A stretch of 64,000 bases of DNA, from NCBI GenBank assembly GCA_030848705.1, contig CM061243.1, forward strand, positions 118,506,674 through 118,570,673, in the 5' to 3' direction. The DNA is from Heracleum sosnowskyi (Eukaryota > Streptophyta > Magnoliopsida > Apiales > Apiaceae). The notes under the pieces were generated by a model. It searched no databases and had not been told where the DNA came from. It saw only the letters and a program-made list of their open reading frames with translations. Below, in pieces: positions 9,718-19,616 of this stretch. Every line of letters starts with the position of its first letter. Position 1 is the stretch's first letter. A program made the position numbers and the translations under genes.

Positions 9718-10729
9718 TGTTAGGAACTATGTTGTTTCTTGATGATAACTAAATTAACTTAGTAAAAATTGTACAAGTAAAATATAACTATCAGTGGATA
9801 GTATGCTCTTGCAGTATCCGTTGATGGGTAGCTTATCTACGGATAAGACTCAATGTAACATGATTTTGTATTTCTGATGTTGAAGTTGAAGTAGTCTTGA
9901 TAGGTTGAATAAGTAATGTTGACTATTAATAGATATGTAGAATAAGAAGGCTAATTGTAAATAGTTGATGCCTTGTAATTTTGCATAAGTGAAATTGACT
10001 GTCAACAGATAGCTTAATTAGCCCCCTACGGATGTGGACATTGTACTGACTACGGATAGCAGTACTAGTTGTCTACAGATGTGATCAAGATACTGTCAAC
10101 GGATACAACTCAAGTAACTTCTACAGATACACACTGAACTTGTGAAAGGGACAGATAAGTTAGAGCACATGGGTTGATAGACTACACAGAGCATGGAAGC
10201 CAGTATTTCTGGAAAGGTCACGAGAAGAAAGTAGCATTCTGTTTGCATGATCAAAAGTAGCATTTCTATAAAAGACAATCAGCCAAGAAGGGCAAACTAT
10301 CAACACATGGACCACTGCTCAGAATGGAGAAACAAGGATCCTGAACAAATTTACTTTTTGTATTATTGGCTGTTCAATTATCTTTGTAAACTTGGGATAT
10401 ATAACCAAGTAGTAGCATAATTCTAGAACTAAGAAATCAGTTAGGCAATTTAGAGAGCAGAAATCAATATCCCTTGTAAATTGTTGAAGCTAGAATTGTG
10501 TATTTGCAGCTGTGTGTTTATTCATAAACATCACAGAGATTTCTTCAATAAAAAAAAGCTCTCAGGTGGACAAAAACAATCCACCTGAATTTTTAATTCT
10601 CGTGTTATCTTATTTGCTTTTCTGTTCTTGTTTCAATTTCATATCTTCACTATCAAGAATCACAAAAGAATTTTTAAAGATTGTATTCAACCCCCTTCTA
10701 TAATCTTGATTCATTGTCTGGGAATAACA
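9718..10729 (+). repeat. solo LTR (1012 bp) of a Sirevirus-type element, inserted in gag of D
   Basis: It begins TGTTAGGAAC and ends GGGAATAACA, flanked on both sides by the 5-bp target duplication GTACT (9713-9717 and 10730-10734). A TATA box (TATAAAA) lies at 10267-10273. Near the end is TTGTATTCAACCCCCTTCTA, which also occurs near the ends of the LTRs of element A, so the two families are related. With no internal region between the target duplications, it formed by LTR-LTR recombination. It carries at least six copies of the short word CTACRGAT and close variants. Confidence 0.92.
10267..10273 (+). promoter_or_regulatory. TATA box of the solo LTR
   Basis: TATAAAA inside CTATAAAAGAC, about 460 bases before the LTR end, in the position expected for an LTR promoter. 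Confidence 0.55.
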
Positions 10730-10734
10730 GTACT

Positions 10735-12420
10735 GCACTCGCAAGATCAGATGCTCTTGTAGTGGATGAACCAACAACTTCTAAAGTTCAGGTTCAAACC
10801 CCTAAAACTGGAAAAAAAGAGATTATAGAGGCTGAATTGGAATATTTAAATCTAGGTGCTGAAGAAAGTGATTACTACACTTTGGAGGAACTTGAGCAAA
10901 TGGAAGACAAAACCATGGCGTATTTAGCTGCAAAGTTTAGTCATATACGTTTCAAGAGAAACTCTAAGTACAAGTTCAAAGGGTCAGCCAATAGATTTCA
11001 GAAAAACAGATATTCTTCAGGCTCTGGCTCTAAGGGGAGCTACATGACATACATGATTGATAGAAGCAAATCAAGGTGTTACAACTGCAATGAGTTAGGG
11101 CATTTTGCCACTGAATGCATGAAGCCTCGTCAAGCAAGAGATAAGAAAGTTGTCTATGAGAAGAAGGAATCTTATGAAGATTTGAAAAGAGAGAATGCAA
11201 GGTTGAGACAACAACTGGATGCAATATCTGGTAAGAAGAAAGGGAGAGCTTATATGCTGAGGGTAAAATCTGGGATGATATTGATTCAGATGAAGATGAA
11301 GAATTTGTAAATCTTGCCCTGATGACCGACTCTTCAGAGGAATCACCACAATCATCTCAGGTACCTATTCTAACTACAATTGACATGTCTAACTCTGAGT
11401 ACAAGAAAATTGTGCAAGATCTTAGTGTTGAATTGTTTAATGTACATACAAAGCATGCTAGCATCTGAAATTCAAAATGCTAAACTAGTTCTAAAGGTTA
11501 AAGATCTAGAATCTAAAAATGGAGAACTAGAGCTTGTAGTTGTCACTATAGAAGGTCTTAAACAGAGGAATGAGTACTTAGAGAACAAAGTCAAGTGTAA
11601 TGAAGAAATAGAGACTATCCTTACTCCTTGGGAAACAGATTTCTGATTTAGAAATGAAACTGAATGCATATAAGAATTCCTCCCTAATTGCTAAGGAAAT
11701 AGTTGACAATCAGACCATAGGGAGCAAAGCTGCTATAGGATTTGACTACAGTAAGAAAGCTAGAAAGAGGCAAGTGGATTTTCCTGAGACACTTCCAATT
11801 GTCAAGGAGAATGTTCCACACATTCTCAAGAATGTTGCCTGTCCAATTTTCGTTAAGCCTGTTTCAGAACTATCATTGAAAGAGACTTAATCATTAGACA
11901 AGAATTGCTTGAAGAGGACCTAAAGAAGAAGGTACAGGAAAAAACTGTGTTGCCTAAGAAGTCAGTAAAAATTGAAAAACCTAAAACTGATATAGGCAAT
12001 AAAGTAGAAAAGGCTAAAAAAAACAGGAATGAGAAAACAAGTGTTAATAAAAAGAATGATTTTACATCCTCTCCCAATGCATCTAGGAAGTTGTGCAATA
12101 ATTTTAATTCTGCTGGACACATTACACATGCATGTAAAAAGGTTAAAGTAGAACATGTTGAATCTTCTGAAATGAATAACATGTCTGACATGCCTAGTCT
12201 TCATGAACCCTGTGGTAAGAAAAAATGCTTACTCTGTGCATACAGTATCATGCATGCTTATTTCAAGTTAATGAATACATCTGGTAGCACTTGCACTAAA
12301 ACTGAGAAGGCCACAGTCAACTTGAAAGCTAAACATGTTAAGATTGAATCAAATGTTACTCCTGTTAAAGTTCCTAAACCTTCTGGACCCAAACATGTTT
12401 GGGTACCAAAGTCCGCTTAA
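10735..12420 (+). pseudogene. gag of element D, right of the solo LTR
   Basis: Resumes the gag with a zinc knuckle CYNCNELGHFATEC (about 11079-11120). A coiled-coil-like segment rich in Lys and Glu follows, and the end reads HVWVPKSA with TAA at 12418-12420. A two-base insertion near 11250 shifts the frame, and further shifts occur near 11460 and 11640. The matching coiled-coil gag extension is seen in element A. Nonfunctional. Confidence 0.8.
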
Positions 12421-12431
12421 TCAATCTGTGA

Positions 12432-14188
12432 TTGCAGGGTAAAGTTACAAAGGCAAAAGTCATGTGGATTATGGATAGTGGTTGTTTTAGGCACATGACA
12501 GGAGAAAAGTCCATGCTTACGGATGTGGTTGAGAAGATCAGCCTGACAGTAACCTTTGAAGATGACAACAAAGGATTCACTACGGGATATGGTAATCTGA
12601 AAATTGGGAATGTCATCATTGAAAATATCTCTCTTGTTGAAGGATTAAAGCACAATCTACTGAGCATCAGTCAGTTCTGTGACAAAGGATACAATGTGGA
12701 TTTCAGAAAAGATAGATGCTTGATCTCAAACAGGAAAGATGAGAAACTTGCTCTGCAAGGAGTAAGAAAAGAAAATTTGTTAATAGCCGACTTAAGTTCT
12801 GCCAGTGATGGAGAAGTCAAATATTTCTACAGCAAGATTTCAACAGCTCAAAGTTGGTTATGGCATAAGAAGCTCTCACACTTGAACTTCAAAACTATGA
12901 ACTCTTTGGTAAAGAGAGAGTTAGTGAGAGGGTTACCTCTGATGGAATTCCATCAGGAAGGACTATGTGAAGCATGTGAAAAAGGGAAGTCTAAGAAAGC
13001 ATCACACAGAAGCAAAGAACTGACAAGCATCTCTGAATCTCTTCAGTTGATCCATATGGATTTATTTGGTCCAGTAAATGTCATGTCAGTATCAAGGAAA
13101 AGATATGCGTTAGTGATGGTTGACGACTACTCCAAGTACACGTGGGTGTTATTTTTACAGACAAAGGATGAAGCAACTCAAATGATCATTGATCATATAA
13201 AGAAGATTGAAGTAGAAGCTAACCTACCCGTGCGTACGATCAGATCAGACAATGGAGCTGAATTCAAGAATGCAGTTCTAAATGACTTCTGCACAGAAAA
13301 AGGAATATCTAGACAGTATTCAGCACCAAGAACTTCTCAACAGAATGGAGTAGTGGAAAGGAAGAAACGTACCTTGGTTGAAGCAGCAAGGACTATGCTA
13401 AGTGATTCAAAACTTCCTACTTATTTTTGGGCTGAAGCAGTCAATACAGCTTGCTACACTCAGAATCGTACCCTGATTAACAGAGATCATGAAAAGACTC
13501 CTTATGAGTTAATTGCCAACAAGAAACCATCAATGAAGTATTTTCATGTGTTTGGTGCAAAGTGCTTTGTATTGAAAGATGGAGAGCATCTGGGAAAGTT
13601 TGATGCTAAAGCAGATGAAGGCATTTTTCTAGGCTATTCTCTGGAATCTAAAGCTTACAGGGTTTATGTGATTGAAGATAAGAAGGTTGTGGAAAGCCTT
13701 AATGTAACGTTTGATGACACCAATAGACCAAGCCTGCAAACAGAAGAGAACTCTGAATCCTTGGTATTTGAAAATCTATCATGAGATCTCTCTGATAATG
13801 AAGAAGAACCTGTAGTTGTTCCTGGTAATATTAATGACAATAATTCTGGACCAAGTGGTGATAGTGGTGGAGATCCTCAGACTACAATTGGATCCACTAG
13901 TCAAACAACAGGGTCAATAGATCATATCAGCAATAACTCAGGGGGAGCAGGAGAAGGATCATCTAGTCACACTCAACACAATAATGAACAAGTAGAATCA
14001 TCAAGATCGTATCTGCCAAGACAAAGGGTATGGCGTCGAGCACATCCCTTTCACTTGATCATTGGTGATCCAGACTCAGGAGTAAGAACTAGAAGGACAT
14101 CACAGAATGAATGTCACTATTCTGGATTTCTTTTAGAAACAGAACCTAAGAAAGTAGAAGATGCCCTGGAAGATCCAGATTGGGTACT
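12432..14188 (+). pseudogene. protease and integrase of element D, truncated at RT
   Basis: Protease active site WIMDSGCFRHMTG is at about 12470. The GAG-pre-integrase segment SWLWHKKLSHLNF is at about 12853. The integrase core includes HMDLFGPVNVMSV with the first Asp, RSDNGAEFKN with the second Asp and NGVVERKKRT with the Glu. A TGA at 13782-13784 interrupts the frame, which then continues (DLSDNEEEPVVV) to TEPKKVEDALEDPDWVL and stops matching at about 14188, where RT would begin. The cut coincides with the start of an unrelated AT-rich sequence. Confidence 0.85.
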
Positions 14189-14650
14189 TGTGAAAATATC
14201 TATCATATTTCATCTCCCTTGATGGTCGTCCTTTCGATCGGATTATTATATTCTAAAATTCAGATTTATCGATAAAGAAATTTGTCAATCGGATTTTACA
14301 CGGATATAATATATTTAGATTTATCGATAGATAAACTATTTAAGGAAATATTTTTGTTATCAAAAATATTTTTGAGATAAGAAATTGATATTTATGATCA
14401 CCTAAAAAGTTTCAAAATATATATTAATTTTTGTACAAATAATATATTCTTATATGAAAATTAATATTTTTTACAAAAAAAAAATTTGTTTTCAAAAATT
14501 ATATAATTATTTTCTGAAAATTTCGGGTACTATTTGACCCAATTATATGATCCAAACCCGACCCAGTATTTCAACCCGACCCGGTTTTCTAAAAACCCTA
14601 CAATATGGACCATTGATCATTAATATGAATCAATCTCAGCCGTCCATATT

Positions 14651-14693
<43 letters not shown>

Positions 14694-14925
14694 GTAAAAT
14701 ACATTTTATTTTCACTTCTATGTTAAGGCATAAACACTGTGATCCCCAAATCTCTCTCGAGTTCTCCCTAGCCGCTCGTCTTGTTCTTCCTATCAATACC
14801 CTAATTTTTGTCTAAATTGTCTAATTTTCTTTCAAAATCAAGTCGATTCTTGTCATTCACATCAATTAGTTCAATTGATTGATGCGAATTTATACTGGGT
14901 AGGTCAAATTAAAATGGATTCGATG
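14189..14925. other. unidentified insertion, left part (before Tekay)
   Basis: Starts exactly where the RT of element D breaks off, with TGTGAAAATATC. It is AT-rich, contains a long AT microsatellite, then a CT-rich segment (14750-14800) like the transcribed leader of an LTR or gene. It continues on the other side of the Tekay element at 27689. A TG start suggests an LTR of another element, but no matching end or second copy was found. No coding sequence is recognisable. Confidence 0.4.
14654..14692. repeat. AT dinucleotide microsatellite
   Basis: Perfect AT repeat of about 19 units in the unidentified insertion. Confidence 0.95.
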
Positions 14926-14930
14926 TTTAA
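14926..14930. repeat. target site duplication TTTAA (left) of the Tekay element
   Basis: TTTAA precedes the first LTR and is repeated at 27684-27688 after the second, defining both ends of the insertion exactly. Confidence 0.95.
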
Positions 14931-15512
14931 TATAACGACTCAGAAAAACGCTTGTACAATATTAATATTTAATAATAATTGAGTTCTATGATATGTGAAT
15001 ATTGTGTGAAGAGTATATATGTGAAAATGTGATAATTAGATGTTTACTTGGTGAATGGTATGGATTAAAATACTTGTGTATGCTTTTAAATGCATTTTAT
15101 GTGAATTTCTTATTAAAAATTAGTTCTTTTTGACCTTCCGGGAATTTTATAAAATCATCGGAGACTCTTTTTATTGTGAAATCTTTTTCACAACCTTTAG
15201 TTTATATTCTAGTATTTTCTAAAATTAGTGGAATTCTATTGTTGGCTTTCAGGATTTAAAACTGATTTTATGAGTTAAATGTCATTTATGTGATCAAAAC
15301 TTTGAAAATTCATATTTAATTCAATTTTGATCATAAAAATATTTTAAAAATATGGGTGAGCTTTTAAATTCGTATTCTTTATTTTAAAAATAAAATTTTG
15401 ATTTTTAGGTATTATCTTCATTTTATTTCGAATTTTAGAAAGGGTATTATGTTGGTTTTGTTTATTAGAAATCAGATTTTTAATTAGCAAATTACCATTT
15501 TACCCCTGGGCT

Positions 15513-15519
15513 TATAAAA
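15513..15519 (+). promoter_or_regulatory. TATA box of the Tekay LTR
   Basis: TATAAAA in GGCTTATAAAACGCCTGC, followed about 30 bases later by a CT-rich stretch typical of transcription starts and plant leaders. The same sequence is in the 3' LTR at about 24785-24791. Confidence 0.7.
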
Positions 15520-18080
15520 CGCCTGCACCCATTTTCCCCTTTCTCCACTTCACCGCTCAACTCTCTCTTCTCTCTTTCTCTCGGCAAAATCTCTCTCTCT
15601 CTTTGTAAAATCTCTCTCTCATTCTCTCTCATTCTCTCATAGATATTGATGATTATATGTATATATATAATCGTGTATGTGTGTGAGTGTATGGCCGTGT
15701 GTATATGTGTGTGTATCGGTTTTGCATGCAAAGGATTTTGGCGATTTTGATTTTTGATTCAATCCCGAACCTTTGTTTTGTGATGATTCCGTGATAAGGA
15801 GATTGTTTGATTTGTATTGGTGAGGTTTGTTGAAGGAAACCCGATTTTCCGGGCACCTCCGAACCATGCCGCCGTCGGCAATGAGCTCCGGCGAGTCGAC
15901 GGGGACGATGATGATGTTCTTGAGTCCAATTTATGTATTAATAGCTATGTTTAGTTAAGTTTTTGATTGCATGTAAAGGAATTGTATTGCATGTGTATTT
16001 TCGATTTTTCCCCTTTAGTAAATTCGGTTTGAAAATTGTTTATGTTGATGATTGATTGATAATTTCAAGTTATAGTGATTGCATGTTGATTAATTGTGTT
16101 AAGTTTAGATAGTTCGGAATTTTTATGGTTAAAGGTTTGGTTTGGGGATTTTTGTGAAATTCAAAGTATAGGGATTGTTAATTGTGGTATTCTCTAATTG
16201 CATGTATAAGTTTAGTAATTTCTTGAGAACATGAGTTTTAGTTTTGATATTGGATGGTTGGTTATAGTAGAGATTATGTTTGGGTTGGTTTTGTATAGAT
16301 TAACATCATGCTGAAATTTCCAGAAAACTGCCTGTTCTTTTATGATTGTTTTCGAATTGTTGCTGCCTGTTTTAGACAGAGAGCGTAGGATGTCACTGTT
16401 CTAAATTGAATCTAGTTTGTGCACGCGCTAACCTTGTATCGATAGAGTTAACGAATAAAAAGTTATGCTTGTTTTACTAAAAGTTGCGCAGCAGGGATTT
16501 TTCTGTGTCTTAGTACCTAGTTTATACAGTTCGTTTTTAATCTAAATAAAGTGTTCTGAAGTTGAAACTTTTATGCTAAGTTGTATTAGTAATCAGGAAG
16601 TAGCCTGTCAAATTTGGTATTTGTTTGATTAGTTTTGGATTTATGAAAATGTTTTAGTAAAATATGCGCAGCAGATTTTTCAGCTTTTTGAGATGAAAAA
16701 CATTGTTGTAAAAGTGTTAAGGATATGGTTGGCATGATCAAATTGATTTAAGGAATACCAAGTGTGGTATGATTTGAAAGATATATTATTGTATATATAT
16801 ATATATGTATAAGGAGTATGTTATGTGTATTTAAATGACGATGTGCGTTTATATGGTTGTTGCCTATCACATGGTTGAAATGTGGTGTACCTATTATGTG
16901 TTTACGCGTTTAGGATGCGTTGGGTAGTTTAGAATAAAGGATTAGCATTTTAGAGAGAGCATACTAAGATAGAATATATTCTTTTGTAGAGTCCAAGGAA
17001 GTGGAACTTAGAGACAAAGGAAAGACTAAGGTGGAGAACCAGTGATTGCTCATTACCCCTTTTAGCTACTTAAGGCAAGTAATATAAACTTGCTTTCATA
17101 TTTCGATTCCATTGTTTCATTTTGACATATATGAATTGTTATCTTGCCTTGATATACTTTTAGTTCTGAAAACACCTATTGTTCATTGATAACCCTTATC
17201 TTTGTTCATATATACCATGTTGATCTGTATACCATGCTTTGTTTAGTTCTTTATCCTTAAACCTTATACCCTGTTCATATCCATGAATTGAAACCTAATG
17301 ACCTATGATTCTATAACCTGACTTTGATCATATACTTATGCATTCCCTTTTATACCTGAAAGTGAATACACCTAACTCTCATTCTAGTACATTACCAGAA
17401 CATACCCGATGATAAATATTTCTTATATTCCACTAATAGAAATCCAGATTGTTTTGATTGAACTTAACTGATTTCCAAAAGGCTTCTTTATATCTGAATA
17501 TGTTTTAAAAAGGAATAAAGTTTGGACTCATTTAAATTCTGATTTATGGTTTCCACGGATTCCTAAGATTGGAGGCGTAAGAGGCCGAGTAACGCCGGTC
17601 CAACACTTTTTAATTATAATAAATGGACTAGGGATGGACTAGTCTAAAGGCCAATGTGTTGCCTAATGGGACCCAATACAAGGACCAGAGGGACTGTGTG
17701 TCCGGTATGGGGACTTTACGTGGCTGATCACCCGTATTGTCCGGTGCGTTGTGAAAAATATCCAAATTACTTATTGATTTTCTTGAAAACAGATATCTTG
17801 ATAATGAAATTGGTTTACCCTTTGAAATTGCATATTTATGTCATTGTTCCGATAAATCCTTGATATGGATTCTGCTAAAACCATGCCATACATATTGATA
17901 TTGGAAACTGTTTTGAAACTGTATATTCAATTCATTGTTCTGATAATCCCTTGATACGGATTTTGCTATACCCATGTCATACATATTGATATTGGAACTG
18001 TTTCCCAGTGGTTAACTATATGGTTATATTATTACTTGCTGGGCATTTGGCTCATTCTTTTTCCCTATTCTAACCCACAG

Positions 18081-18158
18081 TTAAAAGAGAAGATGGTACG
18101 CATTTATCAGACAGCTAGGAAGTCTTCCTGTAGGGTTGTTTTTGGGATGCCAGCTCAG
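18081..18158 (+). other. predicted leader exon in the Tekay LTR
   Basis: Preceded by a strong plant 3' splice site (pyrimidine-rich stretch, CTAAC branch-like sequence, CACAG at 18076-18080) and followed by a near-perfect donor, CAG then GTAGGT at 18159. An ATG at 18093 opens 22 codons that end exactly at the donor. If joined to the acceptor AG at 18641-18642, the frame runs without a break into the ATG of the extra ORF at 18646. Splice sites and frame are seen; splicing itself is inferred. The same sequence is present in the 3' LTR. Confidence 0.45.
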
Positions 18159-18415
18159 GTAGGTGATGACCATATCTAGAAGGTGTTTTGTAATAGAGAA
18201 CATAGAACTTTTAAGACATAGTTGTAATAACTTTTGAGACTTATGTATTAATGAATTAGATTGTGGATGCTTGTTTGATACCATTAATTGTTTAAAGATC
18301 CAGGGTAGAGTTGGGGTCGAGTCTGCATGTTTATATTATTGTTTATGGGTTTAATATGTATAGAGGTTGTAGTGACTCCCCGATCATGACCCCAGATTGG
18401 GAGGGCGTCACAGGT

Positions 18416-18427
18416 TGGTATCAGAGA
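18416..18427 (+). other. primer binding site of the Tekay element
   Basis: TGGTATCAGAGA three bases after the LTR end matches the initiator methionine tRNA 3' end over 11 of 12 bases, the usual primer of plant chromoviruses. Confidence 0.85.
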
Positions 18428-18645
18428 TGTCAGTTTTTGGTCACTGAAACAAGCCAGGATTAGGATCCCTATTAATAATAGATGATTAAGATAGTTATGA
18501 GAGGAGTAGAAATCTGTTAGGATATTAGATTGATAGATGCTTAGTAGCCACGATAGGCGTAAGTACTTTCTTTTAAGTTAAGTCTTTAGGATTAAGATAA
18601 CCTGTTATTATATAAGTATCTATATCTATATTGTTATCGCAGGAG

Positions 18646-19152
18646 ATGGACGTTATTGGTGGAGACACACCCCCTCACCCATCTATCACATCATCTGACC
18701 CTATGCATACTTTGTCTGATCATGAGGAGGATCCAGTGGAGATAGGTAGTCCTAGTGTTCAGCCCGTTGAGCTACCATTTGCACCTGTACCTGTTCAGAC
18801 TACTACCCCTTGGAGAGCAGCATCTTTTGATTCTCGTGTTTCAGTTTTGGGAGATCCTGCACCTATTTTTCTTCATGCACATGTAGACCTTGCTAGAGAC
18901 CTAGAGACCCTTTCCGGACAGAATGCCGAGCTTCAGGCCCTTGTAGATCAGATGTCTGATGAGGCGGACCGTCGTGTTGCTGTTACTGAGGCGGAGTGAG
19001 AGGATAGGATTCGTACTGTAGAGGAGACAGCGCGAAAGCGCCTAGCTGAGGGACCCATTACTGTTGATGCTTTAGAGGAGGCCAGGAGAGTGACTAGGAT
19101 TGTTAGCTGGATGCTGTGTGAGCTGAGAGCTGTTCGTGGTGGACGAGACTAG
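18646..19152 (+). pseudogene. extra ORF upstream of gag in the Tekay element, one internal stop
   Basis: From the ATG at 18646 (MDVIGGDTPPHPSITSS) the frame encodes an acidic, proline-rich N-terminus and then a helical, coiled-coil-like part (ARDLETLSGQNAELQALVDQ). A TGA at 18997-18999 interrupts it, but the same frame remains open and similar in character (EDRIRTVEETARKRLAEG ... VSWMLCELRAVRGG) to TAG at 19150-19152, about 168 codons in all. The TGA may come from CGA by deamination at a methylated CpG. I recognise no family. Extra ORFs before gag are known in some plant LTR elements. A predicted spliced exon in the LTR would extend its N-terminus. Confidence 0.55.
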
Positions 19153-19616
19153 AGATGGCTGGATTCTGAGAGTGGGACATCTGTTAGAGCCCATTGGTTT
19201 TAGTATTGGTTATTTGCACGGATGACTACTAGTTGTTAGGATGTTTTCCCTTTTTCCTAGTACTAGTAGACATTATTATATTATCTGCTTTGACATTGGC
19301 TTTGCTATGACTTTATGGGGTGATCATGTACCCTGTCATCTATTGTACCTGACTCGTATCTTTACATTATGCACGTACTTTTCTTATACCTTGCTTTAAA
19401 ACTGTTATACCCTTTATTGTTAACCTGTTCCTATAATACCTATGCTTACCCTGTTTACCCTGTTACGGAGACGAGCAAGTTATCTAACAATATGGCTAAA
19501 AGTTTTAAATTTTCTTTATGTTACATACAGTTTTATAAACATTTTCAAAAAAAAAGTTTACATTGTGGTATATATATGCATATTGTTTCATAAATTGCTT
19601 ACCTCTTATCAAAAAA
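19153..19616. other. untranslated spacer between the extra ORF and gag-pol
   Basis: T-rich, with no convincing frame. Short open stretches at 19369-19593 and 19442-19786 are chance frames, the latter overlapping gag out of frame. Confidence 0.6.

Larger units (their letters stand above)
9566..14188 (+). mobile_element. Ty1/copia element 'D' (Sirevirus-type), internal region only
   Basis: A gag fragment, a solo LTR insertion, the rest of gag, then protease and integrase in copia order, ending abruptly at the start of RT. No LTR can be assigned to it. Multiple stops and frameshifts show it is old. The long gag with coiled-coil segments and the spacer between integrase and RT resemble Sireviruses, as do elements A and B in this window. 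Confidence 0.8.
14931..18412 (+). repeat. 5' LTR of the Tekay element (3482 bp)
   Basis: Begins TATAACGACTC and ends GGGCGTCACA. The usual TG start is TA here and in the 3' copy. The TATA box lies about 580 bases in, so the transcribed R-U5 portion is about 2.87 kb, exceptionally long. That portion holds a CT-rich leader (15535-15640), T-rich intron-like sequence and an exon-like segment with consensus splice sites at 18081-18158. ORFs on its minus strand come from CT/CA low-complexity tracts and are not genes. Confidence 0.95.

Noticed and set aside
15492..15867. Minus-strand ORFs rich in Arg/Glu and His/Thr in the Tekay 5' LTR (and the same at 24764-25139)
   Set aside because: They arise from CT and CA/TG low-complexity leader sequence; repeated in both LTRs simply because LTRs are copies.
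17654..17863. 69-codon plus-strand ORF in the Tekay LTR (and its copy at 26925-27134)
   Set aside because: Duplicated only because LTRs are copies; the sequence lies in the predicted intron of the leader and resembles no protein.
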